NCBI GenBank assembly: GCA_009778575.1
Contig: WRJJ01000004.1
Coordinates: 1-44,703 of the forward strand
DNA length: 44,703 nt
From: Methanomassiliicoccaceae archaeon
Lineage (GTDB): Archaea; Thermoplasmatota; Thermoplasmata; Methanomassiliicoccales; Methanomethylophilaceae
Direction: 5' to 3'
The notes under the pieces are model-generated. The model did not search any database. It was not told the origin of the DNA and saw only the letters and a program-made list of their open reading frames with translations. A program made the translations under genes and the position numbers. Positions 17,447-28,400 of the stretch are shown here, piece after piece (the stretch's first letter is position 1; each line of letters starts with the position of its first letter).

Positions 17447-18786
17447 TGTGGTTTTCTCTTTTGCAGAAGTCCTTTTGCGCTCTTCGCCGCCTTTGTCTGG
17501 CCCAGACCCGTCAGCAGGATGTCGGACTTATACAGCCTGACCGTGATGAATATCGTTATCAGGGCAAACACCAGCAGATAAGCTATGCCGGCAAAGACCA
17601 GGGTCGTTTCGCCGAACATAAGGTTGTTCATGACCATCATGGGGTGGGTAAACGGTATGGCGAACATTATCGCCTGTATCACGCCGGGGAGGCTGTTGAA
17701 GCTTGAGAACATGGTGACGAACATCGGTATCATGGCGAGGACGCTTATGGGCAGCGTCATCGTCTGCGCAGCTTTGCTGTTCTTTGTGAATGCTCCTAAG
17801 ATCATGCAGAGCCCGAGGGCGCTGAATATTGCCAAGAAGATCATGACCGCTATTATTATCCAGTCCGTTATTCCCAGGCCGAGACCGTAATCCTGCGGGT
17901 TGATCCCACCCATGCTGCCTGTGAATCCGCCCATGTAGAACACCATTCCGACCATGTATGCCATGCCGAAGATGAGTCCCGCTATCGCGGATGCGAGCAG
18001 TTTGCCGCTTACGATCGTCGTTCTCTTTACGGGCATCGTGAGGAGTGTCTCAAGCGTCTTGTTCTCCTTTTCGCTGCTCATCGAGGATATGACGATGCTG
18101 CCGATCATGATGATGATTATCATTATCACGATGGGCACGAACATTGTCTGGCTCATTATGGATGTGGATATGTCGATAGGTGTCACGCCGTCATAGATCT
18201 CTCCGTTGATGTATGTGTGGGAGGAGTTCCCCTCAACGGGATAAAGCATGAATACTGCCGCTGCGGGGTCCGTGACATCTTTGACAAGCTCCAGCGATAT
18301 ACATCCCGATACGAACGGGATGATCGTTGACGATACGGTCGAGGTCGCCGCCCCCAGGAGTCCGGTGCTGGTGAAGATGTAGTACTCTTCTATCAGCGTC
18401 CTCTCTTTGTTGTTTATGCTGTCCGTGAATCCCGGCACTATTCTGAAGGCCGTATCCAATCCTTCTTCGATCATCTTTTCTGCTATCAGCAGCCTGTCTC
18501 CGGGGTCTTCAAGCATTACGATGTATCCGACTGCCTCGCCGTGAGGGACCCTGTATGTCTCTTCGTAGAAAATGTACATGGATTCGATGGCGAAATCGGA
18601 CCATTCTCCGCCCTCGTCCCCGTTCACCAGGCCGATCACCGGCGGAGCGGTCGCGTTGTCCATCTCGCTCCCCACCATCGTCCCGATCATCATGAATATG
18701 AATACCATCACCAAGATCGATATCACCGAACTCGGGGTCAGGAGCTCCCTGAGCTCTTTTTTGGTCAGGTTCAGGAGGTGGTTCAT
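17443..18786 (-). CDS. ABC-2 type transporter permease (NatB-like)
   Basis: N-terminal TM, large extracytoplasmic loop, 'SSEKENKTLETLLTMPVKRTTIVSGKLLA'; coupled to an ATPase gene. Confidence 0.9.
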   Translation of the reverse strand: MNHLLNLTKKELRELLTPSSVISILVMVFIFMMIGTMVGSEMDNATAPPVIGLVNGDEGGEWSDFAIESMYIFYEETYRVPHGEAVGYIVMLEDPGDRLLIAEKMIEEGLDTAFRIVPGFTDSINNKERTLIEEYYIFTSTGLLGAATSTVSSTIIPFVSGCISLELVKDVTDPAAAVFMLYPVEGNSSHTYINGEIYDGVTPIDISTSIMSQTMFVPIVIMIIIIMIGSIVISSMSSEKENKTLETLLTMPVKRTTIVSGKLLASAIAGLIFGMAYMVGMVFYMGGFTGSMGGINPQDYGLGLGITDWIIIAVMIFLAIFSALGLCMILGAFTKNSKAAQTMTLPISVLAMIPMFVTMFSSFNSLPGVIQAIMFAIPFTHPMMVMNNLMFGETTLVFAGIAYLLVFALITIFITVRLYKSDILLTGLGQTKAAKSAKGLLQKRKPQ

Positions 18787-19505
18787 CCTTTCACCGCCCT
18801 TACGAACACTTCTTCCAGATTGGGTGCGCCGTATTGTTCCTTGAGTTCGGCGGGCGTTCCGGTCAGAACGATGCGCCCTTCGTTGATCATCGCGATCCTG
18901 TCGCAGAGTATGTCCACCTCGAACATGTTGTGGGAGGACAGCAGGACGGTCACTCCTTTTTGCGCAATGCCCCTGATGGCCTCTCTTATCTCATATGCGT
19001 TGACCACGTCAAGGCCTGAGGTGACCTCGTCCATTATCGCTATCTTCGGGGACGGCATGATGGCCCTTGCTATCAGAAGCCTTCTCATCATACCTTTGCT
19101 GTAAGTGTCGATCTTGGAATCGATGCGGTCGCCCAGGTCGGCGATCTCTATCCCTTTCTCGACCATTTTATCGTATTCTTCCCCCGCGGCGAAGAATCCC
19201 GCCATGAATTTCAGGTAGGCCCTGCCGGTAAGGCCTTTGTATGCGCCGGCATCCTCGGGGAGGTAGCTGATGACCTTCCTCACGTCGTCCGCCTTCTCTG
19301 CGACATCGTAGCCGCATACTGTGATGCTTCCGGATGTTAGTTTCAGAAGGGTCGATATCATGCGGAGAGTGGTGGTCTTGCCGGAACCGTTCGGGCCGAT
19401 GAGGCCGAAGACCTCTCCTTCTTTCACTGAGAAGCCAATGCCCTTGACCGCTTCGATCTCCCCATATACCTTTCTTACGTCCTTTACGACAAGTGTATCC
19501 ATCAT
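18783..19505 (-). CDS. ABC transporter ATP-binding protein (NatA-like)
   Basis: GLIGPNGSGKTTTLRMI, YSKGMMRRLLIARAIM, IAIMDEVTSGLDV. Confidence 0.95.
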   Translation of the reverse strand: MMDTLVVKDVRKVYGEIEAVKGIGFSVKEGEVFGLIGPNGSGKTTTLRMISTLLKLTSGSITVCGYDVAEKADDVRKVISYLPEDAGAYKGLTGRAYLKFMAGFFAAGEEYDKMVEKGIEIADLGDRIDSKIDTYSKGMMRRLLIARAIMPSPKIAIMDEVTSGLDVVNAYEIREAIRGIAQKGVTVLLSSHNMFEVDILCDRIAMINEGRIVLTGTPAELKEQYGAPNLEEVFVRAVKG

Positions 19506-19612
19506 GCATCCCTCTTATCCGTTAATGATCCTATCTCCCGATACATTACGGGCCTGACCTTACAGGACAGGCTCAGGGGATGGATTGCGGTATTGAATAT
19601 TTATTAAGGTGT

Positions 19613-19960
19613 TTATTCCTCTTCCTGACCCACTGCCTTGTTGATGGCGTCCTGAAGGGATTCGTACTTGTCGCGGAGGGTCTTCTCCTGCCTCTCAAGG
19701 CCTTTGATCCTGACCTCAAGAGTCTCAAGCGACTCTTCAAGGTCTGCCTTCAGCTTTTCCTTGTCGTCCACTTTGATGAGCAGCGATCCTGAGCTCTTGT
19801 AGACGTCGCCGGTGGCCTTCGCCAGCTCCGCCGACGTTCTCTCCACTTCTTTTTTCTGGGCTTCCATCTGCAGTTTCTGGGTCGATACTGCCTGCAGCTG
19901 CTGTTGCACCTGCTGGAACTGGGCTATCTGGTTCTGTAACTGTGGGCTGATATTGTTCAT
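19613..19960 (-). CDS. pfdB: Prefoldin subunit beta
   Basis: Coiled-coil ends around 'VYKSSGSLLIKVDDKEKLKADLEESLETLEVRIKGLERQEKTLRDKYESLQDAI'; position in the exosome superoperon. Confidence 0.94.
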   Translation of the reverse strand: MNNISPQLQNQIAQFQQVQQQLQAVSTQKLQMEAQKKEVERTSAELAKATGDVYKSSGSLLIKVDDKEKLKADLEESLETLEVRIKGLERQEKTLRDKYESLQDAINKAVGQEEE

Positions 19961-19964
19961 CTCT

Positions 19965-20195
19965 TCACCTTGTTATTCTGCCTATGTCCTCGGTTATCCT
20001 TATGCATTCCAGATACGAGTTCAACGCTGCCCTCATCGCCGAGGCGTCCGTGGCGGTAAGCTCGATCACGCCCGCACCCTTCTCCATCCGGACGAAGGCC
20101 TTTGTGCGGGGAAGCTCCCTTCCCGCTTCCGGGCTCAGCGCCGAGATGACGCTTTCAGCATCATCCGACGTTATCCTGATCTCGGCGGCGAACAT
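19965..20195 (-). CDS. KEOPS complex subunit Pcc1-like protein
   Basis: 76 aa, 'VIELTATDASAMRAALNSYLECIRITEDI'; located between rpoP and pfdB as is usual for Pcc1. Confidence 0.85.
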   Translation of the reverse strand: MFAAEIRITSDDAESVISALSPEAGRELPRTKAFVRMEKGAGVIELTATDASAMRAALNSYLECIRITEDIGRITR

Positions 20196-20196
20196 A

Positions 20197-20328
20197 TCAG
20201 TCGGATTTCAGGACCTTCTTCACGTTCGGTCTGTCCTTGAAGAAGATCTTCGACCCGCACTTCTCGCACTGGAGTCCCAGAGCGTTCACGTTCCTGATGG
20301 GTTCATTGCATTTTGCGCATCTGTACAT
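20197..20328 (-). CDS. rpoP: DNA-directed RNA polymerase subunit P (43 aa; absent from the ORF track)
   Basis: MYRCAKCNEPIRNVNALGLQCEKCGSKIFFKDRPNVKKVLKSD*. Confidence 0.93.
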   Translation of the reverse strand: MYRCAKCNEPIRNVNALGLQCEKCGSKIFFKDRPNVKKVLKSD

Positions 20329-20337
20329 TCGTATCCC

Positions 20338-20589
20338 TTACTGCTCCGATACCTGCGACAGGTCCTTCTTGGTCTTGGGGCTGTATGCCTCTGCCGCGAA
20401 CTTCGTCTCGCAGTGTCTGCATTCCCAGATCCCCGAACTTATTCTTTTTACGGACATGTGGTGGCAGACGGGGCACTCGTGTTTTGCCTTCTGGTGCGCC
20501 TCGATGTTCTTTACCCTGTTGCGCACGACGACGCCGTATCTGGCGCCGAACCTTCCGGACGTACCTGCTTTCTTTGTTCCTTTTGCCAT
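20338..20589 (-). CDS. rpl37ae: Ribosomal protein L37Ae
   Basis: MAKGTKKAGTSGRFGARYGVVVRNRVKNIEAHQKAKHECPVCHHMSVKRISSGIWECRHCETKFA; start at 20589 preferred over 20649. Confidence 0.95.
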   Translation of the reverse strand: MAKGTKKAGTSGRFGARYGVVVRNRVKNIEAHQKAKHECPVCHHMSVKRISSGIWECRHCETKFAAEAYSPKTKKDLSQVSEQ

Positions 20590-20594
20590 TTGTA

Positions 20595-21377
20595 TCACCC
20601 GATGATCTCTCTTATGGCCTTTCCCTTCTCGACGGCCCTGTCCAGGCACAGGCTGAGTTCGTCGCGTGTGATCGAACCCCTCCCTCCCTTCTGCATGGCC
20701 CTGAAGTTGCCTTCGTCGTCAGTTGTGACGGTCAGGCGGGCGGATGATATCATCTCTTCGTCGAAATTTGGGTCAAGTATTAAATCATTTCCTATTTTGA
20801 CTGATGTAACGGAGACCGGCGTACAGGTAACGGGCAGAGGTTTGTTCTCTCCCCTGCCGTATTGCTCGGCCGGGATAACGGCCGATCTGAGGGCGCTTAC
20901 CGCTGCGATGTTGGCGGCGTCGAACAGGTTCCCGTCGTAATCCAGGGCGTACATGTCGACGAAGCACATCCACACTTCCTCTCCTTCTTTGATGCACAGC
21001 TGCTTGACGTCCACCATTCCCGACTCGCGTATGCCGCGGTCCACCACGCGCGCCAACTCGATGGCGTCCTCTCCCGGAGGCCCGGACTCGAACGTGGAGT
21101 GGGCCATTGGGATAAGTTCCGCTCCCATGGTCAGGACGCCGCTGTTGGGAGTATCGGGGAACGGGGTCCCGGGCATGATCTTCACTCCCGCTATGACCTC
21201 GGTCCTTCCGAGCTTGACCCTTGCGGAGCCGTCCGCACTCTCGACGCAGCCGGCATCGATGCTGATCTTTCGGATATCATCGACACCCCTGCCGTCCTCT
21301 CTCCTTCCATCTTTGAGGAGCTTCATTATGTGGTCCCTTTTGATCTCGGAAACAACGTGCTCACTCATCTTCCTCAT
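20595..21377 (-). CDS. rrp42: Exosome complex protein Rrp42
   Basis: RNase PH fold protein upstream of L37Ae; [21 protein letters not shown]...[17 protein letters not shown]. Confidence 0.95.
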   Translation of the reverse strand: MRKMSEHVVSEIKRDHIMKLLKDGRREDGRGVDDIRKISIDAGCVESADGSARVKLGRTEVIAGVKIMPGTPFPDTPNSGVLTMGAELIPMAHSTFESGPPGEDAIELARVVDRGIRESGMVDVKQLCIKEGEEVWMCFVDMYALDYDGNLFDAANIAAVSALRSAVIPAEQYGRGENKPLPVTCTPVSVTSVKIGNDLILDPNFDEEMISSARLTVTTDDEGNFRAMQKGGRGSITRDELSLCLDRAVEKGKAIREIIG

Positions 21378-22107
21378 CCTCCTTGGTAACGGCGTAGCGC
21401 TCTTTCAGAGCGGTCTTCTGTTTCTCATATATTTCATGGCAGGCACCGAAGGCCAGGTCAATAGCTTTATCGAACTCTTCTCTGGTCATGTTGCCGTCCA
21501 TCTGCAGAAGGACGATCTCGTCCGTCGAGGGGACGATCGCCAAGGGGACATCGGCCTGCCCGAAGTTGTCCTCTTCTTTGTTGAGGTCCAAGAGGACATG
21601 GCCGTCCGCTTTGCCGGCGGCGACCGCGGGGACGATATCCCGCATGGGGATGCCCGCGTCCGCAAGCGCGACCGAGGCGGCGGTCAGACCGGCGCACCTC
21701 GTTCCCGCATTCGCCTGCAGTATCTCGATGTAGACATCGATCGACGCACGGGGATACAGTTCCGTCAGGACCACTTTCTCCAAGGCCTCGGCGATTATCT
21801 TCGAGATTTCCACCGACCTTCTGTCGGGTCCCGGCCTTTTCCTGTCGCTGACGGAGAACGCCTGCATGTTGTATTTACACTGGATTATCGCTTTGGTCGG
21901 GTCCTGCAGGTGCCTTGGGTGGCACTCTCTCGGCCCATAGACCGCCGCAAGCACTTTGTTCTTTCCTATCTCCAAATATGCGGAGCCGTCAGCGTTGCTG
22001 AGTACTCCGGCCTCAATGTGAACAGGCCTGTGTTCGTCGGCCTTCCTTCCGTCGATCCTCATGCCTTTCTTGTCTACTAATACCATATCGGTCTGTCCGC
22101 TCATCAA
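21361..22107 (-). CDS. rrp41: Exosome complex exonuclease Rrp41
   Basis: [47 protein letters not shown]; RNase PH family. Confidence 0.96.
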   Translation of the reverse strand: MMSGQTDMVLVDKKGMRIDGRKADEHRPVHIEAGVLSNADGSAYLEIGKNKVLAAVYGPRECHPRHLQDPTKAIIQCKYNMQAFSVSDRKRPGPDRRSVEISKIIAEALEKVVLTELYPRASIDVYIEILQANAGTRCAGLTAASVALADAGIPMRDIVPAVAAGKADGHVLLDLNKEEDNFGQADVPLAIVPSTDEIVLLQMDGNMTREEFDKAIDLAFGACHEIYEKQKTALKERYAVTKEDEEDE

Positions 22108-22820
22108 TATCCCTCCCCTTTGTTTTCTTCCTTCTCCGGGAGTCTGCTTTTAATAAAGTTTTCTACTCTTTCCGTGAGATTGCTGCTCTGCGCCTCTCTC
22201 TCGATTATCCTCACGGCCTCTACCGCGATCTCAGCGTTCTCGTCGCCGTCGATCCAGATCCTTCCGTTCTGTCCTACGAACATACGGCAGTCAGTAAGGT
22301 TCTTGATCATCTGTATCATGGAACCGCTCTTGCCGATCACTCTGGAGACCTTCGAATGGGGCATCTCTACAAGCTGCCCCCCCTCGATCCTTCTGAGTCC
22401 CGAATCCTTCATGGTGACCTGTATCTTCTTGCTCTCGTCCACCATCAGTACCTTCAGCATGACCACGTTCCCCACGTTAAGGTACTTCGATGTGTCACCG
22501 AACTCGACCTTCCACGGTACCTCGTTCACGTGCAGCGGCGCGGGATACGGGGCGTTTATGTTCACAAGCCAATTCGAAGGACCTATGTCCTCTATGATCC
22601 CGATCACCGTGTCGCCTGTTACCGGCATGTAGCGTCCTCCCAGGGGGATGACGCCGACGGTGTCGTTATGTGCGTTCCTGACGCCTAAGACTCCGGCGTA
22701 CACTTTGCCATTGAGCACGTATGCGTTGTTCCCCGCATCCATCCCGCTGTCATCCAGCAGGTCTCCGGGGACCACGATCTCGCGTGCGGGTCTGGCGTTT
22801 CTTTTTTGCATTATTATCAC
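22104..22820 (-). CDS. rrp4: Exosome RNA-binding subunit Rrp4 (S1 + KH)
   Basis: [15 protein letters not shown]..., S1 region, KH motif [21 protein letters not shown]. Confidence 0.95.
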   Translation of the reverse strand: MIIMQKRNARPAREIVVPGDLLDDSGMDAGNNAYVLNGKVYAGVLGVRNAHNDTVGVIPLGGRYMPVTGDTVIGIIEDIGPSNWLVNINAPYPAPLHVNEVPWKVEFGDTSKYLNVGNVVMLKVLMVDESKKIQVTMKDSGLRRIEGGQLVEMPHSKVSRVIGKSGSMIQMIKNLTDCRMFVGQNGRIWIDGDENAEIAVEAVRIIEREAQSSNLTERVENFIKSRLPEKEENKGEGY

Positions 22821-22838
22821 TTCTCTTGAATGTATACT

Positions 22839-23531
22839 TTAAATCATTTTTATTGACGCTGTCCCTTTGGTCTTGTGCTTGAGCTTTTCCGTAAGCTCGG
22901 GCACCATGCCTGCCGGCAGCTCCATCAATCCTATCCATGATCCGTCGGCGGCCCACTCTTCCCTTTCGATGATCCCGTATTGGATCATTTCGTCGAAGCA
23001 TCTGCCGTAATCCTCGCCCTTAAGTTTGATGGCGATCCTGCTCTTTTCGAAACGGATCGGGAGCAGCGGACGGAGCAGCTTCATTGCCTCATCGATCTCT
23101 TTCTCGATGGGCCTGAAAGGGTCCACGTGGAATTTGGCCTCATCCAAGGCCAGTTCGATCCTCACATACGGGTGCGGGAGTTTGGTCTGGGGATTTATGG
23201 CGTTGGCGGAAATATAGGTGATGACCTGGTGCCTTTTTGCCTCCAGCATCTCTTTCCGCTGCTCGGAGGTCATCTGCACCTCGCCCTTCTCAAGGATCTT
23301 CTGCGCTATCGCCGATATATCATCAGTTCCGAAGACCTCTTTGATCTTCTCCTCGGCGGGCCTGGTCCCTTTGCCGGAGTTCTTGAAAACATCCTCCACT
23401 GCAAGGAATTCGGTGATATCCACTTTCTTTCCCTGTTTGAGGATGTTCATGACCGCCGGGTCAAGAAGTATCTCGAAGGTCTCGCCGTGGCTTTCCAGCC
23501 TTGCGATTATGGCGTCGTCCAGATTGACCAT
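22839..23531 (-). CDS. SBDS family ribosome maturation protein
   Basis: VNLDDAIIARLESHGETFEILLDPAVMNILKQGKKVDITEFLAVEDVFKNSGKGTRP. Confidence 0.96.
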   Translation of the reverse strand: MVNLDDAIIARLESHGETFEILLDPAVMNILKQGKKVDITEFLAVEDVFKNSGKGTRPAEEKIKEVFGTDDISAIAQKILEKGEVQMTSEQRKEMLEAKRHQVITYISANAINPQTKLPHPYVRIELALDEAKFHVDPFRPIEKEIDEAMKLLRPLLPIRFEKSRIAIKLKGEDYGRCFDEMIQYGIIEREEWAADGSWIGLMELPAGMVPELTEKLKHKTKGTASIKMI

Positions 23532-23543
23532 GGGACCGGCCGC

Positions 23544-24254
23544 TCAGGCCTTGCCGATCAGCTTTGTGATCTCGGCATCGGCCAGCCTTCTGAATCTCTT
23601 TCCTTTTTCCACGACCCCTATCTCAACGGATTCCGCGGACAGGCTGTCCTCGATCGCCGCGCTCAGCGCTTTCAATCCGAGCTTGGCGGCAGCCTCGAAC
23701 GACATGCCGTCGGCGAACTCTCTTTCAAGAAGGTCCATCACCACAGGCCTTCCGGAGCCGATGCTCGTTGCTCTGTATGCCACGAGAGCGCCGGAGGGAT
23801 CTGTTTCGTAAAGGTGCACTCCGAGGTCGTCAACGCCCGCCACCAGCAGGGCCACCCCGAATGGGCGTCCGCCGCCGTATTGGGTATAGTTCTGTTTGTA
23901 GTCGCAGACGTTCTTGACAAGAAGCTCCACCGCAATGTTCTCTCCATAAGTGAGTTTGTGCCTCTGCGCGTTCCTTCTCGCCTCATCAATAAGGACCCTG
24001 GCATCGGCCACAAGACCGGATGTTGCGCATCCGATGTAATCGTCAATGTCGTAGATCTTCTCGATCGAACCGGGTTCGACGAGCTTGCTGGACAGTCTTT
24101 TGTCCACCATAAGGATGACCCCGCTCTTGAATTTCAGCCCTATCGTGGTCGTGCCCTTTTTTACCGCTTCGCGTGCGTACTCTACCTGGAACAATCTTCC
24201 GTCAGGGGAGAACACAGTGATCCCCCTGTCATATGCCATTTGTCCTGGTTGCAT
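23544..24254 (-). CDS. psmA: Proteasome subunit alpha
   Basis: MQPGQMAYDRGITVFSPDGRLFQVEYAREAVKKGTTTIGLKFKSGV; ATG at 24254 preferred to the TTG at 24281. Confidence 0.96.
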   Translation of the reverse strand: MQPGQMAYDRGITVFSPDGRLFQVEYAREAVKKGTTTIGLKFKSGVILMVDKRLSSKLVEPGSIEKIYDIDDYIGCATSGLVADARVLIDEARRNAQRHKLTYGENIAVELLVKNVCDYKQNYTQYGGGRPFGVALLVAGVDDLGVHLYETDPSGALVAYRATSIGSGRPVVMDLLEREFADGMSFEAAAKLGLKALSAAIEDSLSAESVEIGVVEKGKRFRRLADAEITKLIGKA

Positions 24255-24330
24255 ATTCTTTTTCTCCTTCAAAAGCGACAACCGCGCGGCACTATTTATT
24301 AGTTTACAGACGCGCGGTTTTAAAATGGGG

Positions 24331-24621
24331 TCATTTCTTCTTCGCTTTCAGCTCGGGGTATTTGCTCCTGACCTTGAAGAGGGTGCCGGATGTCATGAGC
24401 GGGACGGAGGAAGGGTCTGCCTGAAACATGAGACCGATCATCTCATCCCTGTCTTTTGGAGAGCATCGGATCACCGCCTTTCCGGAAACGCATTGGACGA
24501 TGTACGGCGGGTCGCCGGAGCAGACCGATCTGAGCCTTTTGATCAGCAGTTCCTTTCTCATCTCCGGGGACACGCTGAAGACGACGTATCGGTACCTTCC
24601 CCTTTTTTCTTTAACGACCAT
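24331..24621 (-). CDS. rnp2: Ribonuclease P protein component 2 (Pop5-like)
   Basis: RGRYRYVVFSVSPEMRKELLIKRL...; canonical position upstream of psmA in the archaeal superoperon. Confidence 0.8.
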   Translation of the reverse strand: MVVKEKRGRYRYVVFSVSPEMRKELLIKRLRSVCSGDPPYIVQCVSGKAVIRCSPKDRDEMIGLMFQADPSSVPLMTSGTLFKVRSKYPELKAKKK

Positions 24622-24639
24622 TTGAAACGTTTCCCTATC

Positions 24640-25158
24640 TCACTTCTGCTCTTTGAATACTGTCATCGTCGTTGTTTCGTACGCGGCGCCGCATTTCTTG
24701 CAGACCGGTTTCCCGATATCCACTTCATTCCCGCATTTGCAGATGATGGTGCCGTCCTTCCTCGGTATCACAGCGCCGCACGAGCATATGCTGCCCTTAA
24801 GGAATCTTCCGCACACGGGGCATCTGGTCCTCTCGGGCTCTCTGACCTCCATGGTATCGTACCCCGCTCCGCAGTAGGGGCAGGAACCCGTCGGCTTCGC
24901 GCAGGCATCATGGAAGATCTTGCCGCAGGCGCATACCGCGACGGGGTCCGCATCGATCTTTCCGTAGCAAATCTCACACTTCTTCTCGTCCTCCCCTTCA
25001 TCCAAAAAAGTTGTAGATTTGTTCCGAGGTTTGCCCCTTATTTTACCGCGGAGGTCATATTTCGCGTCCATATATCCTTGGACGACAAATACAATGGCTA
25101 TCAGTATAACCAGCATCAACAGCATACCCAGAAGAAAAATGGTATTTGCTAAGTCCAT
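24640..25158 (-). CDS. Membrane-anchored RING-like/zinc-ribbon protein of unknown function
   Basis: N-terminal TM (MDLANTIFLLGMLLMLVILIAIVFVV), CEIC-x11-CACGKIFHDAC-x6-CPYC treble-clef-like motif, then three further Cys-rich knuckles. Confidence 0.8.
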   Translation of the reverse strand: MDLANTIFLLGMLLMLVILIAIVFVVQGYMDAKYDLRGKIRGKPRNKSTTFLDEGEDEKKCEICYGKIDADPVAVCACGKIFHDACAKPTGSCPYCGAGYDTMEVREPERTRCPVCGRFLKGSICSCGAVIPRKDGTIICKCGNEVDIGKPVCKKCGAAYETTTMTVFKEQK

Positions 25159-25463
25159 GACATGGTTAATAAAATTTATCCTTTTAATACTTCCCGGTGA
25201 AGGGTCGGGAAGGGTCAGTAATATGCATACGAATTTCATTTTCTTATGCATTTATACTACAAAAAAATAAGTTGAATTACCGTCTGATAAAATACCAATT
25301 TTAACAGTATGAAATTATGCCTGGGTCGTATCAAAAAGAGCTAATCCCAAAATTGTATGAGAAAGTTTTTGATTTTAAGGAAATGATTTTTTTAAAATGC
25401 GTTCTGATATATTAACCATTGTGTAGTAAGGGCTTTAATAAAGAAAATAATACCCCAATTGTT

Positions 25464-25479
25464 CCAATTATCAAATTGG
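25464..25479. repeat. Inverted repeat CCAATT-ATCA-AATTGG in the hdrA leader
   Basis: Direct reading; about 7 nt upstream of the GGAGG Shine-Dalgarno sequence. Confidence 0.8.
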
Positions 25480-25497
25480 TATATCGGAGGCAAGGAT

Positions 25498-28400
25498 TTG
25501 ACGAAATCAGCATTAGTTATCGGCGGAGGAATCGCGGGTATACAGGCGTCGTTGGATCTTGCGGACAGGGACATACACGTTTATCTTGTGGAGAGGCTCC
25601 CCACGATAGGCGGTACGATGTCCCGTCTCGACAAGACATTCCCGACAAACGACTGTTCCGCATGTATCCTCTCACCAAAGATGGCAGATTGTATCGGGCA
25701 TCCGAACATAACGACCCTGACCTTCCACGAGGTTCTGAAAGTGGATGGTAAAGCCGGGGACTTCAAAGTCACGCTCAAGAAAAAGGCGAGGTACGTTGAT
25801 CCTTCATCGTGTACAGCCTGCGGCGACTGTCTTGCGAAGTGTCCCTCAAAAGGGATATCGGATGAGTTCGAGTATGGTCTTACAACGAGAAGGGCGATCT
25901 ACATCCCCCATGCACAGGCGGTGCCCAGGGTCGCTATCATAGACGCGGCCAACTGCAGGATGATACAGTCCGGCAAGTGCGGTGTGTGCGAGAAGATCTG
26001 TCAGAAGAAAGCGATCAGCTACGAGGAAAAGGATGAGGAGCTTCAGATAGAAGTGGGCTCGATCATCGCCGCGCCCGGGTTCAAGGTATGGGACGCCCAC
26101 GTCGCGACCGAGTACGGCTACGGCAGATTCAAGAACGTGGTCACGGCACTCGAGTTCGAGAGGATGATGTGCGCATCGGGCCCCGAGAGAGGCCACATAA
26201 CGGTGCCGTCCTCCGGAGAGGAGCCCAAGAAGATCGCATTCATACAGTGCTGCGGTTCAAGGTCCGAGCAGGCCGGATGGAAGAAGTATTGTTCATCGGT
26301 CTGCTGCATGTATGCCACAAAGCAGGCGATCATCACGAAAGAGCACCTTGACGTTCAGGAGGACATATTCTTCATGGACATAAGGTCCTACGGAAAAGAG
26401 TTCGAGGCCTACATCGAGAGAGGCCAGAAAGAGTACGGCATAAAGATGCACAGGTCCGCCCGCGTATCGAACGTGGACGAGGACCCCGAAACAAAGAAGC
26501 TCATAGTGAATTTCACGAGTTCCAACGGCGACCCCGCCTCGGACGAGTATGACATCGTCGTGCTCTCCATCGGGCTCAACCCGCCGGAGGGAGCGGAAGA
26601 GATCGCAAACATACTCGGGATCGAACTCAACGAGTTCGGATTCTGTAAGACCGCGGTCTTCAACCCCCTCGAGACAACGAAAGAGGGAGTATTCGTTACG
26701 GGAGCTTTCGCGGCACCCAAGGACATCCCCACCTCCGTTGCGGAGGCAAGCGGATCCGCAGGGAAGGCCGGAGCGTACATCGTCGACGACAAGTTCGTTC
26801 CCCGTGCGCCGAAAGAATATCCCCAGGAGAAGGACGTCGAAGGCAAGGAACCCCGCATCGGAGTATGGGTATGCCACTGCGGCATAAACATCGGATCGGT
26901 GGTGGATGTTCCTGCCGTCACGGAATACGCAAAGACGCTTCCGAACGTCGTTCTTTCGAAACAGTCGCAGTATGCCTGCGCCCAGGACTGCCTTGAAGAG
27001 ATATCGAAGGCAATACAGGAAGAGGACCTCAACAGAGTCGTCGTCGCATCCTGTACCCCCAGGACCCACGAGCCTCTGTTCAGAGAGGCCTGCAGGGACG
27101 GCGGCCTGAACAAGTATCTTTTCAACATGGCAAACATCCGCGACCAGTGCTCATGGATCCACATGCACGCCGCAGAGGCGGCGACCACCAAGGCGAAGGA
27201 CCTTCTCAGGATGTCCATCGCGAAGGCCGCTCTCCTCGAGCCCCTGGTCGGTTCCGAGATACAGGTCACCAAGGTTGCGGCCGTCATCGGCGGCGGGATA
27301 ACCGGAATGACAGCGGCGCTCGACATTGCCGCGCAGGGGATACCTGTGCACATCTTCGAGAAGAGCAAAGAGCTCGGAGGATTCGCGCTCAAGTTCCGCC
27401 ACAAAGAGGACGGCAAAGATGTCGCTACCTTCGTGAAAGAACTGATCGCCAAGGTCGAGGGCAACAAGCTGATCAAGGTCCACAAAGGAACGGTCGTGAG
27501 GGACATCCCCGGATTTGTAGGGAACTTCAAGATCGTCGCGGACGGATGCGGCGAGATACCTGTCGGCGCGGTCCTGTTCGCTACCGGCGCGGCCCAATAC
27601 AAGCCTGCCGAGTACAACTACGGCTCTGACAAGAAAGTGATGACCATCATTGAGACCGAAGAGGCCCTGGCAAGCGGCAAGTTCACCGGAAAGAACGTAG
27701 CCTTCATCCAGTGCGTCGGCTCAAGGAGCGACTCCGTGAAGTACTGCTCCCGCGTATGCTGCGCAGGAGCCCTCCGCAATGCGATCCAGATAAAGATGAA
27801 GGATCCCACGGCGAACGTGGCAATAATCCACAAGGACATCAGGACATACGGATTCCGCGAGGAGCTTTACAACAAGGCATCCAGCCTCGGCGTCAAGTTC
27901 CTCAGGTACTGCGTGGACGACTCTCTTCCAGACTTTACCGGAAGCAAGGTAAAAGCGTACGACTCGATACTCGGGACGGACGTAGAGATACCGGTGGACA
28001 CACTGGTGCTAGCGGCGGGAATAGCGCCTCTCCGTGAGGAGAAGGAAGAGCTCGCAAAGATGGTGAAGGTCCCGATCAGCAAGGACGGGTTCTTCTTCGA
28101 GGCCCACCAGAAGCTCAGGCCCGTGGACTTCGCCACCGAGGGAGTGTATGTAGCCGGTACGGCGCACTGGCCCAAATTCATGGACGAGTGCATAGCTCAG
28201 GGATCCGGTGCGGCGGCAAGGATGCTGACCACCATTTCCAAGGACAAGCTGATATCCGAAGGCATAGTCGCGGTCTCCAACCCCGACCTGTGCGACGGAT
28301 GCGGCGTTTGCGAGGGATGCTGCGACTACAACGCGATAACCATTGTCGCCGAAGAGGACGGAAGGCTCAAAAGCAATGTGAACCCCGGACTCTGCAAGGG

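Noticed and set aside
20953-24302. Plus-strand ORFs of 375 and 440 aa across the exosome/SBDS/psmA genes
   Set aside because: Span several well-identified minus-strand genes; shadow ORFs.
26293-27617. Antisense ORFs of 258 and 402 aa within hdrA
   Set aside because: Fully opposite a confident HdrA reading frame; low-complexity composition, no own promoter or RBS.
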